The translations under genes and the position numbers were made by a program. Of a DNA stretch of 56,046 nt, positions 44,237-53,339 are shown piece by piece. Source of the DNA: an uncultured Parvularculaceae bacterium. Lineage in GTDB: Bacteria; Pseudomonadota; Alphaproteobacteria; Caulobacterales; Parvularculaceae. Under the pieces are notes generated by a model. The model did not search any database and was not told the origin of the DNA. It worked only from the letters and a program-made list of their open reading frames with translations. Each line of letters opens with the position of its first letter. The first letter of the stretch is position 1. The stretch spans positions 1 through 56,046 of the forward strand of contig CALLPQ010000065.1 in the NCBI GenBank assembly GCA_938015425.1, given 5' to 3'.

Positions 44237-46515
44237 TATAATAATGTTGGATGAATACCATCCCAATTTTCAGGAACACCGTTTTTGTCAAGTTCTTTAA
44301 TCCGCTCTTCATAAATATCAAACAGGGCAATGCGCGCCGCGGGAAATTTTTTAATTGTCTCTAATTCTTCCAGAGCTTGCGGCATGTTGCCGGCGCGATA
44401 AGCGCTGATCATCGCGCGATGGTTTTTGTCGAGGGCGCGGTAGCTTTTTGAAGATTTGATAAAAGGATTACCGATTAAAGCGTGAATGTGAACGGGCTTA
44501 TCAGCTTGCTCTGACGTTGCCGTCGTGGAAAGTGTTGAGCTGCTTTTGATACGGTCAAGTTCTAAAAAGGCATATTTATGATGGCTTTCACGGTGAACCG
44601 CATCATCACAAATGATGGCGGGGCCATAATATTCCGATTGGCGACATAAAAAGCTGGCAAGATTAACCGCAGGTCCAATGGCTGAATAACGGTTGCCGTG
44701 TCCGTGCCCCATGGGGCCGGCAAAGCAGGTTCCCGTGGCGATGCCGATGCCTAAATGGACTTGCACATTGCGCGTATGGGCCGAGGCCGCAAGCTCGGTA
44801 TTGGTTTTGTCCATGCTTTCAACCATCGCTAAAGCACCGGCACATGCTTTCTCGATATGGTCTGCGGTCTCTAAGGGAGCATTGAAATAGGCAAAAATTC
44901 GCCCCCCTTCGGCTTGATCGACCGTACCCCCAATATTAACGATCGTCTTGCGTAAATTGTGGCTGGCTGTTGCGATGATCTGGCTAACATATTCAGGGGT
45001 TTGCTCTAGATCTTCGAGATCATTATCCATAATGCGTAATTCACAAGCCAGGATTGTAATCTTGCGATTAACCCCATTCAGTAATTTGCGGCTACGGTCA
45101 TCGCGCAAGGCTTTCATGGTGGTCTCGGGCAACATGCCTTTAAAAGCAGAGCGAATATTATCATCAAATAAAACGGTGCTTACGGACTTTCCGCCCGCTA
45201 TGGAAAACACACCCACAAACATCGCCATTGCCGGCAAAAGCGGATTTATTAAATATCCTTTGCCAATAAATAGAAAAGCGGAGATCGCAACCAGACAAAG
45301 TGCGCCAGCGAAAGCAAAGCCGATAGCTTGCCAGAACATTAGGCGTTGCGCCACCATAATGGCTCCTGCACCTAAAAGCATGACAGCGATCGCTTCGATA
45401 TAGCCAATCCACAATGGGCGCTTTAGGGAAACGCCGTTCGTAATCTGATCCGCGATATTGGCTTGTAAGGCAACGGGGGAAATGCGCCCCTTGGTTGTTT
45501 TAATGCTATACCCCGGAATTTGCGAGCGCCCAATCAAGATGACTGAATTTTTAAAAGGTTGCTTGGATGCGCTTCCGTCAAGTAGTTTCCATGCGGATGT
45601 TTGAGTGATGTTGGAACGCCTTTGGGGGTAATGTCTTAAAGTGGCCCCGCTGGTAAGGGCCAATTCCGTCTCGTTAAGGGTGATATATTCAGGTCTAGGC
45701 CCTTGCGCAGTCGTTAGTTTTTTAGGAAGATTTATGCTGGCGTGGGGTGCCTCGATTGCCAGTCGTGCGGCTTCCATCGCAAGGGATGGGATGGGCTTTC
45801 CGTCAATAGCCCAAAATAGGTGACTGCGGCGCACAGTGCCGTTTTCATCGGCTGGTAGATCTAGCACAACCGGAGAAGAAGCAGCTTTAATGGTTGGGCT
45901 TAAGGGGGCGCTTTCAGCTGTTGTTGGCAGAGCAAAATAGTCCCCTTGCCGTTGGTCATATTTTTTAACGTTCGGGTTTTTTGCAATGTCTGAACGTTGA
46001 AAATTTAATTCTTGAAGAGTGGTGTAGCTGTTTTCAGCAAAGCCTACGGCGGCTGGAATATTGCTCAGGGCTTGGGCTAAAACTTCATCTGTGCGGGGGA
46101 GAAGTTTGAGTTGAGACGCTAAAGCATCGTCTTGGGCCCCTTTAAGCCAGAAATCGCCAATGGTTTCGGGGGATAATGGGTCTGGCACATCTAGGGGTTC
46201 AGCTATTAAAATACCTTTTGACCCAGCTTCAATGGATTTTTCAACCAATTCAGCCAGAATTGTCCGGGGCCATGGCCACGGGCCAATTTTTTCCATGCTT
46301 TCTGGGTCGATTGTTACAATATGAAACGGTGACGAAACTGTTGCGGGTGCCGGTTTGAGACGCTGATAATAATCAAAAAGGGCCTCCCGCATGGGGGCAT
46401 TTGCTGATTGCGCCCCAACCAGAGTATTAACAGCAATAACAATTAATGCGCATGTAACCAATATAAGGGGCAGAGAAGATAACCACCGAAATTGAATTTG
46501 ATCAAAACCACGCAC
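44236..46515 (-). CDS. CHASE2 sensor with degenerate class III cyclase domain
   Basis: A 759-residue membrane protein: first membrane helix (about 14-33), extracytoplasmic CHASE2 domain (about 40-365), three membrane helices (about 370-440), then a class III nucleotide cyclase domain (about 483-650). Catalytic positions are changed: first metal Asp is Glu492 (CELRIM), base-binding Lys is Gln534, second metal Asp is Gly538 (VDQAEGGR), the second base-specificity residue is Pro615 and the transition-state Arg is Phe622 (GPAVNLASFL), while Asn618 remains. Loss of ATP cyclisation is likely. The start is GTG with GAGGG upstream. It is translationally coupled to the epimerase. Confidence 0.85.
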   Translation of the reverse strand: MRGFDQIQFRWLSSLPLILVTCALIVIAVNTLVGAQSANAPMREALFDYYQRLKPAPATVSSPFHIVTIDPESMEKIGPWPWPRTILAELVEKSIEAGSKGILIAEPLDVPDPLSPETIGDFWLKGAQDDALASQLKLLPRTDEVLAQALSNIPAAVGFAENSYTTLQELNFQRSDIAKNPNVKKYDQRQGDYFALPTTAESAPLSPTIKAASSPVVLDLPADENGTVRRSHLFWAIDGKPIPSLAMEAARLAIEAPHASINLPKKLTTAQGPRPEYITLNETELALTSGATLRHYPQRRSNITQTSAWKLLDGSASKQPFKNSVILIGRSQIPGYSIKTTKGRISPVALQANIADQITNGVSLKRPLWIGYIEAIAVMLLGAGAIMVAQRLMFWQAIGFAFAGALCLVAISAFLFIGKGYLINPLLPAMAMFVGVFSIAGGKSVSTVLFDDNIRSAFKGMLPETTMKALRDDRSRKLLNGVNRKITILACELRIMDNDLEDLEQTPEYVSQIIATASHNLRKTIVNIGGTVDQAEGGRIFAYFNAPLETADHIEKACAGALAMVESMDKTNTELAASAHTRNVQVHLGIGIATGTCFAGPMGHGHGNRYSAIGPAVNLASFLCRQSEYYGPAIICDDAVHRESHHKYAFLELDRIKSSSTLSTTATSEQADKPVHIHALIGNPFIKSSKSYRALDKNHRAMISAYRAGNMPQALEELETIKKFPAARIALFDIYEERIKELDKNGVPENWDGIHPTLL

Positions 46516-46710
46516 GCCAAAACCCTCATTTAAACCGTTAAGTCAACACAATACCCTGTGCCGATGTTAAATCGCAACATATCTTCGCTGAATGAGGCCG
46601 AAAATATAATATTCTCTTGATTTGTTTAGAATGATTTTATGATTGGCCGTTAAAACAAAGATTATGCTTAATAATGTTTTAAAGAGCAAGAATCGGACCT
46701 AACACGTATT
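46516..46710. other. Non-coding gap upstream of the Mla operon
   Basis: AT-rich DNA between the divergent cyclase gene and the possible small ORF before mlaE. It must hold promoters for both directions; no clear -35/-10 pair, repeat or RNA gene was recognised. Confidence 0.45.
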
Positions 46711-46851
46711 ATGGTAATCTTATCGGAAATATCTTTTATTCTACCGCTAATGGGGGGGATTGTGACCTACCATTGGGTTGTCAAAAAGCTATTTTTGGCA
46801 ATGTTAGAATTGCGGATTTCCACCATAAATGATTTTGAGGTTAGCCCATAA
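46711..46851 (+). CDS. Possible 46-residue membrane peptide coupled to mlaE
   Basis: A short frame from ATG 46711 to TAA 46849-46851. The product would have one hydrophobic helix (about residues 1-20, FILPLMGGIV) and a charged remainder. Its stop shares a base with the mlaE ATG (TAATG), the same arrangement as between mlaE and mlaF. No good ribosome binding site precedes it, so it may be chance. Confidence 0.32.
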   Translation: MVILSEISFILPLMGGIVTYHWVVKKLFLAMLELRISTINDFEVSP

Positions 46852-47981
46852 TGCAAATAGCGCGATTTGAAACCGGACACAAAGGGGATATTTTAACCCT
46901 CGATATTTTCGGGGATTGGACGGCCCGTCATGTGGGTGGGATTGATGCCGCTTTGCGAAAATTTGCTGATAAAACCATTGGCCGTGAGTTAATCATCAAT
47001 CTAAAGGAGATGAAGGGGCTGGATACGGCAGGGGCAATGATGATCCAGCGGACTTTTCACTCCTGTCAGGATCGTACCCATAAATCGGCAATCGTTGGGG
47101 CGGAACCCGGGCAAGAATCTTTGTTGCGGCAGGTGTTGGGCCATCTTGAGCCCTGTCAAATTGATCCGCCGCAAGATAGTCCTTTTGTCACAATGTTATA
47201 CCGCACTGGCGCAGGGGTGTCGGGAGTTTATTATTCCACATTGGAATTATTGAATTTTATCGGTTTGACCTTGGTGACGATGATGAAAGTCATGGTTAAT
47301 CCGCGGCGCTGGCGATTGGCTTCGATTGCCCATCATATGGAAGAGACCGGCTTAAACGCCGTGCCGATTGTAGGCCTGATGTCTTTCTTGATCGGGGCGG
47401 TTGTGGCCTTTATGGGTGCAAAGGTCTTGCAACAATTTAATGCCCAGGTTTTTGTGGTCGAACTTGTTGGCATTGCTGTTTTGCGAGAGTTCGGGGTTTT
47501 ATTGGCGGCGATATTAACGGCTGGCCGCTCCGGTAGTGCGTTTACGGCGCAAATTGGTTCCATGAAAATACGCGAAGAAATTGACGCGCTGCGTGTGCTG
47601 GGGCTTGATCCGGTTGAAGTCCTCATTGTACCGCGTACCATTGCATTGGTGATTATGTTGCCGGTTTTGTCTTTTCTTGCGGCAGCTCTTGGCATTATCG
47701 GGGGGGGATTAGCTGCATGGGCGACCATGGATATTTCTCCCGCTTTGTTTATGGCACGCACCCAAGAAATGGTGGTGTTGGATAATTTTTGGGCAGGGAT
47801 TATTAAAGCGCCCTTTTTTGCTTTTGTGATTGCGGTGATTGGTTGCTTTCAGGGAATGGAAGTTGAAGGCAGCGCCGAGTCTTTAGGTCAGCGGACCACG
47901 CTTTCCGTTGTGCAGGCTTTGTTTTTGGTCATTGTGCTGGATGCATTTTTTGCCATGTTCTTTTTGGAGTTGAATTTCTAA
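46851..47981 (+). CDS. mlaE: Mla-type lipid transporter permease with N-terminal STAS domain
   Basis: A 376-residue MlaE-family permease: a STAS domain (about 1-110; the block LIINLKEMKGLDTAGAMM) fused to five to six membrane helices (about 125-376). MlaE signatures are the ILTAGRSGSAFTAQIGSMK motif (about 221-239), VPRTIAL, and GMEVEGSAESLG near residues 344-355. With MlaF and MlaD it forms the inner-membrane engine that moves phospholipids between inner and outer membranes. Fused STAS plus MlaE is common in alphaproteobacteria, where MlaB is absent as a separate gene. TAATG coupling joins it to mlaF. Confidence 0.94.
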   Translation: MQIARFETGHKGDILTLDIFGDWTARHVGGIDAALRKFADKTIGRELIINLKEMKGLDTAGAMMIQRTFHSCQDRTHKSAIVGAEPGQESLLRQVLGHLEPCQIDPPQDSPFVTMLYRTGAGVSGVYYSTLELLNFIGLTLVTMMKVMVNPRRWRLASIAHHMEETGLNAVPIVGLMSFLIGAVVAFMGAKVLQQFNAQVFVVELVGIAVLREFGVLLAAILTAGRSGSAFTAQIGSMKIREEIDALRVLGLDPVEVLIVPRTIALVIMLPVLSFLAAALGIIGGGLAAWATMDISPALFMARTQEMVVLDNFWAGIIKAPFFAFVIAVIGCFQGMEVEGSAESLGQRTTLSVVQALFLVIVLDAFFAMFFLELNF

Positions 47982-48868
47982 TGACAAAAGAAACGGCAAT
48001 CATTCAGGGTCAAAACGCCTCATCTGATCAGGTATCTGATCAGCTATCTAGGGCTGAACATGATCATATCATCGAAGTACGTGGATTGAGAAATCAATTT
48101 GGTAATTTTATTGTTCATGACGAATTGGATTTGAATGTAAGACGTGGAGAGATTATTGGCGTTGTCGGTGGATCGGGAACCGGTAAATCTGTCTTGATGC
48201 GGTCTATTATTGGGTTGAAGCGCCCCTCAAAGGGAATTGTTAAAATTTTTGGCCATGATTTTTATGGGGCATCCAGTAAAGAAAAAATTGGCATTGAACA
48301 ACGATGGGGGGTCTTATTTCAAGGCGGTGCCTTGTTTTCATCAATGACGGTGGCCCAAAATGTTATGGCTCCTTTAAGGGCCCATTTACATTTACCTGAT
48401 GAATTGGCAAGAGACATTGCCGCCTTGAAAATTTCTATGGCGGGATTGCCCCCGGAGTCTGGTGATAAATTTCCCTCGGAACTATCAGGCGGTATGAAAA
48501 AACGCGCCGGATTAGCAAGAGCTTTGGCCCTTGATCCGGAAATGGTTTTTTTGGATGAACCAACAGCGGGCCTTGATCCCATCGGCGCGGCGCAATTTGA
48601 TGATTTGATCGTCAATTTACGCAATACAATGGGTTTGACGGTTTTTATGGTTACCCATGATCTGGATAGTCTGCATGCGGCATGTGACCGGATTGCGGTT
48701 TTGTCTGATAAAAAAGTGATTGTTAACGGACCTATCGACGAGGTCCGCAAGTTAGATCATGAATGGATACAAAGATATTTTTCCGGCCCGCGGGGCCGCG
48801 CGGCGGTCGTTGCAAAAGACCCTAATCATGTTGAAGATTTTAAAGAGAAAAGGTCGGTGATTGCGTAA
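47981..48868 (+). CDS. mlaF: Mla lipid transporter ATP-binding protein
   Basis: A 295-residue ABC ATPase with Walker A GGSGTGKS (about 64-71), signature SELSGGMKKRAGLARAL near 167-183 (MlaF reads SGGM(K/R)), Walker B MVFLDEPTAGLDP and the switch His in VTHD. The N-terminal 30 residues are hydrophilic. Starts on the last base of mlaE. Confidence 0.95.
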   Translation: MTKETAIIQGQNASSDQVSDQLSRAEHDHIIEVRGLRNQFGNFIVHDELDLNVRRGEIIGVVGGSGTGKSVLMRSIIGLKRPSKGIVKIFGHDFYGASSKEKIGIEQRWGVLFQGGALFSSMTVAQNVMAPLRAHLHLPDELARDIAALKISMAGLPPESGDKFPSELSGGMKKRAGLARALALDPEMVFLDEPTAGLDPIGAAQFDDLIVNLRNTMGLTVFMVTHDLDSLHAACDRIAVLSDKKVIVNGPIDEVRKLDHEWIQRYFSGPRGRAAVVAKDPNHVEDFKEKRSVIA

Positions 48869-48887
48869 GCAATAACCGTTAAATGTT

Positions 48888-49826
48888 ATGGAAACTCGTG
48901 GACCCTATATTTTAATTGGCTCTTTTGTGCTTATTGTTTTTGCCCTCGCCTTTTTGTTTATCTTGTGGCTGGGGTCGGCGCAAAGTGAGTTTGATGAATA
49001 TCAAATTGTTTTTGAAGAGCAAGTCTCTGGCCTTAATCGCGGCGGTGCTGTTCGCTTTAGCGGTATTCAGGTGGGAGAGGTGCAAAAACTCGAAATTAAT
49101 AATGAAGGCCATATCGAGGTTTTAGTGCGTGTGGATAAGTCAACACCTGTGAAAACCGATACAATCGCAAGACTTGAAATTGTCGGGTTTACGGGGCTTG
49201 CGATCATTCAGTTCGAGGGCGGAACACCGGATGCGGAATTGTTAAAAGATACAGTGTCCGGCTTGCCGATTATCGAGGCCCAGCCTTCGGATATTGGTTT
49301 ATTACTCTCGGGCGGCGAATCTATTGTTGAGGGCGTGAACAGGATTTTATCAGAAGATAATATTAAAAACATTTCAGGTATTATCAAAAACCTGAATACG
49401 CTAAGCGCGACTTTTGCGGCGAGCAGTGACGATATAACCGCCGTTATGTCGAATACGGCAGAAATCTCAAAAGAGCTTGCCAAGGCTTCGGATGATCTTG
49501 ATCGCTTGATAAATAATATTGACACATTGATCACCAAAGGCGGGAATGAAACTCTTGCCTCGGTCGGGTTGTTGGCCAAGGATGCTAGAACGCTCGTCAA
49601 TGATTTGCGTGTTGTCACAGACGAGAACGGTAAAAACCTTAAATCATTTACTGAAAATGGTTTGGCACAAATTGGTCCGGGCATGACCGAGGTGCGCCGT
49701 TTAATGCGAACTATGAATAACTTTATGAAAAAGCTCGAGCGTGATCCAAGAGGGTATCTTTTAGGGGAACCCGTGCCAGAATATAAAACAAAACAAGAAA
49801 CAAAAACGAAGAAAGCGAAAAAATAA
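48888..49826 (+). CDS. mlaD: MCE-domain lipid-binding protein MlaD
   Basis: A 312-residue protein with one N-terminal membrane helix (about 8-29), the MCE domain (about 40-120; GLNRGGAVRFSGIQVGEV), and a long helical section (about 150-290) that may extend across the periplasm, ending in a very Lys-rich tail. Carries lipid for the MlaEF engine. The mce domain sits in the standard position after mlaF. Confidence 0.92.
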   Translation: METRGPYILIGSFVLIVFALAFLFILWLGSAQSEFDEYQIVFEEQVSGLNRGGAVRFSGIQVGEVQKLEINNEGHIEVLVRVDKSTPVKTDTIARLEIVGFTGLAIIQFEGGTPDAELLKDTVSGLPIIEAQPSDIGLLLSGGESIVEGVNRILSEDNIKNISGIIKNLNTLSATFAASSDDITAVMSNTAEISKELAKASDDLDRLINNIDTLITKGGNETLASVGLLAKDARTLVNDLRVVTDENGKNLKSFTENGLAQIGPGMTEVRRLMRTMNNFMKKLERDPRGYLLGEPVPEYKTKQETKTKKAKK

Positions 49827-50470
49827 TGGTCAATTTTTTTAAAACAATGCGAAAAATTACCACTTTCATGGGCGGGCTTTTCTTCTTGTCTGGTTGCGTT
49901 TCTGTTTTGCCCGAGACGGCGCCGCCGGCACCGCGATATATTATCAGTGCTGTGAATGTTACTGGCTTTGCGGATAGCTCATCCCCTGATGTGGGATGGA
50001 GCCTTGTGGTGGATGATCCTGCGTCCAGTCAACTTTATAATAGTGTGAAGGTCGCTTTAACCCGTGAGGCAAACCGGTTTGAATTTTTTGTGGGGTCTGA
50101 ATGGGCTGATCGTGCCCCGGTTTTATTTCAAAAGGCGCTTGTGCGTAGTTTTGAAAATAGTGGGCGGATTTTAAATGTGGGTGATTTTTCATCTCTGCCT
50201 ATCAGCGATTATGTCTTGAAAACAGATATTCGTGCCTTCCATGTGGATTATATAAATGGCAATCCGGTTGTTACGGTTGAGATTTATGCACGATTGACCA
50301 GTGGTGCAGGCAATATAGAAGCAGTCCAATTATTCACCGGAACAAAATCTATTGATGTTGATGACCTCTCGGCCATTATGAACGGGTTTGACGAGGTTTT
50401 GGATCAGGTTCTAACGGATATGGTTCGTTGGAGTCTTGAAGACCGCACGGCACCAGCAGTAAGCGGGTGA
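49826..50470 (+). CDS. ABC-transporter auxiliary lipoprotein (PqiC/LptE-like)
   Basis: A 214-residue lipoprotein with lipobox FLSGC (Cys near 24). The remainder matches the ABC-type transport auxiliary lipoprotein family that includes PqiC: PPAPRYI at the start of the mature domain and repeated beta strands. It probably docks the MCE tube at the outer membrane. The ATG overlaps the mlaD stop by one base. Confidence 0.82.
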   Translation: MVNFFKTMRKITTFMGGLFFLSGCVSVLPETAPPAPRYIISAVNVTGFADSSSPDVGWSLVVDDPASSQLYNSVKVALTREANRFEFFVGSEWADRAPVLFQKALVRSFENSGRILNVGDFSSLPISDYVLKTDIRAFHVDYINGNPVVTVEIYARLTSGAGNIEAVQLFTGTKSIDVDDLSAIMNGFDEVLDQVLTDMVRWSLEDRTAPAVSG

Positions 50471-50507
50471 TTGTTAGGGTCATTTAACTCAACGACTTTA
50501 GCCACTT

Positions 50508-50537
50508 AAAAATTGATAGACTAAAAATCGATAGACT
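50508..50537. repeat. 15-bp tandem duplication
   Basis: Copies at 50508-50522 and 50523-50537 (AAAAATTGATAGACT and one-base variant) in the gap between the lipoprotein gene and cmk. Confidence 0.8.
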
Positions 50538-50634
50538 GAAGGGGTGGTTATTATTGCCGACCCGCGGGTGGTTTATGTAAAATATACATTGGCGAATAAA
50601 TATGCACATTGTATATGAAGCATATGTTTACTCC

Positions 50635-50662
50635 CTTTAAGGCAATGACTTTAAGGCAATGT
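50635..50662. repeat. 14-bp tandem duplication at the cmk start
   Basis: Copies at 50635-50648 and 50649-50662 (CTTTAAGGCAATG plus one base) immediately precede the TTG of cmk. Both contain an AAGG and an ATG, but the first ATG leads to an eight-codon frame that ends inside cmk, and the second to a stop two codons later. Confidence 0.8.
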
Positions 50663-50663
50663 T

Positions 50664-51365
50664 TTGACTGAACACCGCACTTCCTCCTTGATTATAGCAA
50701 TTGACGGGCCCGCCGCTGCGGGTAAAGGGACATTGGCGCGGCGTATCGCGCAGGATTATCATTTCGCCTATCTTGATACGGGGTCCCTTTATCGCGGTGT
50801 TGCGTGGTGTTTATTGTCTCGCGGGGTTGACCCTGAAAATAAACAGCAAGCTGAAGAATGCGCCAGAAATTTTTGTCTGGATGATATTGAGGGGGCTGAT
50901 ATCAGAACCCGGACAGTGGGCGCCGCGGCTTCCATTGTGGCTGCCAATGACGGGGTGCGGGCGGCATTACTGGATTTTCAGCGTAATTTTGCGCAACATC
51001 CTCCTCAAAATGCGTCTTTGCGGCGCGCATCCGCATCATCAAATATGCCTGTTAAAGGTGTGGTGCTGGATGGACGAGATATTGGCACAGTGGTTTGTCC
51101 CGAGGCGCCGTTAAAATTGTTTGTTACAGCCAGTGCTCGCACCAGAGCCCATCGGCGGTGGCTGGAATTGGTTAGTCATAATCCGAGCCTTAAAGAGAGT
51201 GACATTTTTGCCGATATTGAAGCTCGTGATGCCCGTGATGCAGGGCGAGCGTCTGCTCCTTTAACACAAGCAGAAGATGCCCACTTGATTGATACCACTC
51301 ATTTGTCTATAGACGCGGCATTCGCAGCGGTTCAACCTCTGATCGATGCCTTAATGATGCGCTGA
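50664..51365 (+). CDS. cmk: Cytidylate kinase
   Basis: Phosphorylates CMP and dCMP to the diphosphates. A 233-residue P-loop kinase with GPAAAGKGTLA (about 14-24), YLDTGSLYRGVA (about 37-48), GRDIGTVVCP (about 137-146) and an ARDARDAGRASAPL segment, all typical. The start is TTG; neither nearby ATG is in frame, and AAGG lies ten bases upstream. Followed by rpsA, as in most proteobacteria; aroA, often upstream, is not here. Confidence 0.94.
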   Translation: MTEHRTSSLIIAIDGPAAAGKGTLARRIAQDYHFAYLDTGSLYRGVAWCLLSRGVDPENKQQAEECARNFCLDDIEGADIRTRTVGAAASIVAANDGVRAALLDFQRNFAQHPPQNASLRRASASSNMPVKGVVLDGRDIGTVVCPEAPLKLFVTASARTRAHRRWLELVSHNPSLKESDIFADIEARDARDAGRASAPLTQAEDAHLIDTTHLSIDAAFAAVQPLIDALMMR

Positions 51366-51573
51366 ATATAACGGTAATCTAGCCGTTCACTATTCCGGAT
51401 CAAAAGGGTTTTGTGTGTGATGAGATTGTGGGTTGAGACGCTATTTTAAACCTAATGGGTGAATTGTCTCCTTGATACTGGGCATGGTGCGCAGATTGTG
51501 AAGGGGAAAGACCGTCGGATGCAACCGTTGGCAAAAACTGATGAACCCGATCTAACGAAAGATAGAAACCACA

Positions 51574-53274
51574 TTGTCTGAAACATTAACTCCTTCGGTC
51601 GAGGATTTTGCGACCATGCTAGAAGCTTCCCTTATTGATCGGGAAGATTTTGAAGAAACCGTTGTCACCGGTTTGGTAACCGCCATCGAAAAAGATATGG
51701 CCGTTATTGATGTAGGCCTAAAAACTGAAGGCCGCGTCCCCTTAAAAGAATTTGCTATGTCCGGTCAGGACGCAACAATTGCTGTTGGCGATAAAGTCGA
51801 GGTTTTTGTTGAGCGTGTTGAAAACGCAAATGGCGAAGCGGTGGTGAGCCGTGAAAAAGCCCGCCGCGAGGAAGCCTGGTTCCGTCTTGAAAAACAGTTT
51901 GAGGCCGAAGAGCGCGTTGAAGGTGTTATCTTTAACCGCGTAAAAGGCGGGTTCACTGTTGATCTTGATGGCGCGGTTGCCTTTTTGCCCGGCTCTCAAG
52001 TGGATATCCGCCCGGTGCGTGATGCCTCCCCCTTGATGAATATCAATCAACCTTTCCGCATTTTGAAAATGGATAAACGCCGCGGTAATATTGTTGTTTC
52101 GCGTCGTTCAATCCTTGAAGAGGATCGGGCGGAACACAGACAGGAAGTTGTCAAAGAATTGACCGAGGGTGATGAGCGCGATGGTATCGTGAAAAATATC
52201 ACTGATTACGGTGCGTTCGTTGAACTTGCCCCCGGTGTTGATGGCTTGTTGCACGTGACTGATATGTCATGGTCACGTATTAACCACCCTTCTGAAGTGA
52301 TTAATGTGAATGATACCGTTCGTGTGAAGATTGTTAAGATCAATCCTGAAACACACCGTATCTCCCTAGGGATCAAGCAACTTCATCCTGATCCATGGCA
52401 GGGCGTTTCCGCTAAATATCCATTGAGTGCCAAGTTTACGGGCAAGATCACCAATATCACTGATTATGGTGCTTTCGTAGAATTGGAAGACGGCATTGAA
52501 GGTCTTGTCCATGTTTCTGAAATGAGCTGGGTGAAGAAAAACGTTCATCCGGGTAAAATTGTCTCCACATCGCAAGAAGTGGAAGTGATGGTTTTGGAAG
52601 TGGATGAAAGCAAACGCCGTATTTCCCTTGGTTTGAAACAGTGCATGGATAATCCATGGGCGAATTTCTCCGAGACATTCCCCATTGGTTCTGTGGTTGA
52701 AGGCGAGATTAAAAACATCACTGAATTTGGTTTATTCGTTGGGTTGACCGAAGAGCTTGATGGTATGGTTCACTTAACCGACCTTGATTGGAACCAGACC
52801 GGTGAAGAAGCGATTAAAGCCTATGAAAAAGGCCAGACGGTTCAAGCTAAAATTCTTGATGTAGACCCTGATAAAGAGCGTATTTCACTGGGTGTTAAAC
52901 AAGTGGGTTCAGATCCGCTTGATGATCTTGGTGATGTTAATCGTGGTGATGACGTGACCTGTACGGTTACAGCGATCGAGACAGGCGGTATTGAAGTTCA
53001 AATAGGCGGCGATAGTGGCATGAAAGCCTTTATCCGTAAGTCGGATCTATCAAAAGACCGTACTGAACAACGCCCTGACCGCTTTGCGGTGGGGGACCGT
53101 ATCGATGCCCGCGTAACCGGTATGGATCGTACGTCCCGCCGGATTAATCTGTCTATTAAGGCCCGTGAAACCGCTGAAGAGAAGCAAGCCGTGGAACAGT
53201 ATGGTTCCGCCGATTCCGGTGCTTCTTTAGGTGATATTTTAGGGGCAGCCTTGAAAGATGGCGACAAAGAATAA
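51574..53274 (+). CDS. rpsA: 30S ribosomal protein S1
   Basis: The largest small-subunit ribosomal protein, which helps mRNA bind. The 566 residues show six S1 RNA-binding repeats; the most recognisable are those at about 205-275, 290-360 and 380-445, with ITDYGAFVELxxGVDGLLHVTD and its echoes. The start is a TTG at 51574, without a strong ribosome binding site; weak starts are common for rpsA because S1 controls its own translation. The 208-base leader (51366-51573) contains no ORF I trust and may hold control elements. Ends at a clear terminator. Confidence 0.97.
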   Translation: MSETLTPSVEDFATMLEASLIDREDFEETVVTGLVTAIEKDMAVIDVGLKTEGRVPLKEFAMSGQDATIAVGDKVEVFVERVENANGEAVVSREKARREEAWFRLEKQFEAEERVEGVIFNRVKGGFTVDLDGAVAFLPGSQVDIRPVRDASPLMNINQPFRILKMDKRRGNIVVSRRSILEEDRAEHRQEVVKELTEGDERDGIVKNITDYGAFVELAPGVDGLLHVTDMSWSRINHPSEVINVNDTVRVKIVKINPETHRISLGIKQLHPDPWQGVSAKYPLSAKFTGKITNITDYGAFVELEDGIEGLVHVSEMSWVKKNVHPGKIVSTSQEVEVMVLEVDESKRRISLGLKQCMDNPWANFSETFPIGSVVEGEIKNITEFGLFVGLTEELDGMVHLTDLDWNQTGEEAIKAYEKGQTVQAKILDVDPDKERISLGVKQVGSDPLDDLGDVNRGDDVTCTVTAIETGGIEVQIGGDSGMKAFIRKSDLSKDRTEQRPDRFAVGDRIDARVTGMDRTSRRINLSIKARETAEEKQAVEQYGSADSGASLGDILGAALKDGDKE

Positions 53275-53305
53275 TGCTGTTAAATTGATAGCATGACATG
53301 ATGAT

Positions 53306-53339
53306 AAGGGCGCATTTGGTAAAGGATGCGCCCTTTTTT
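53306..53339 (+). terminator. rpsA terminator
   Basis: AAGGGCGCAT at 53306-53315 pairs with 53326-53335 around a ten-base loop, followed by T's to 53339. Confidence 0.93.

Noticed and set aside
51538-51569. CTGATGA followed by GAAAC upstream of rpsA, resembling a hammerhead ribozyme core
   Set aside because: The required stems I, II and III cannot be formed: the sequence between the two elements gives only a weak four-base stem with extra unpaired bases, and nothing pairs around the GTC.
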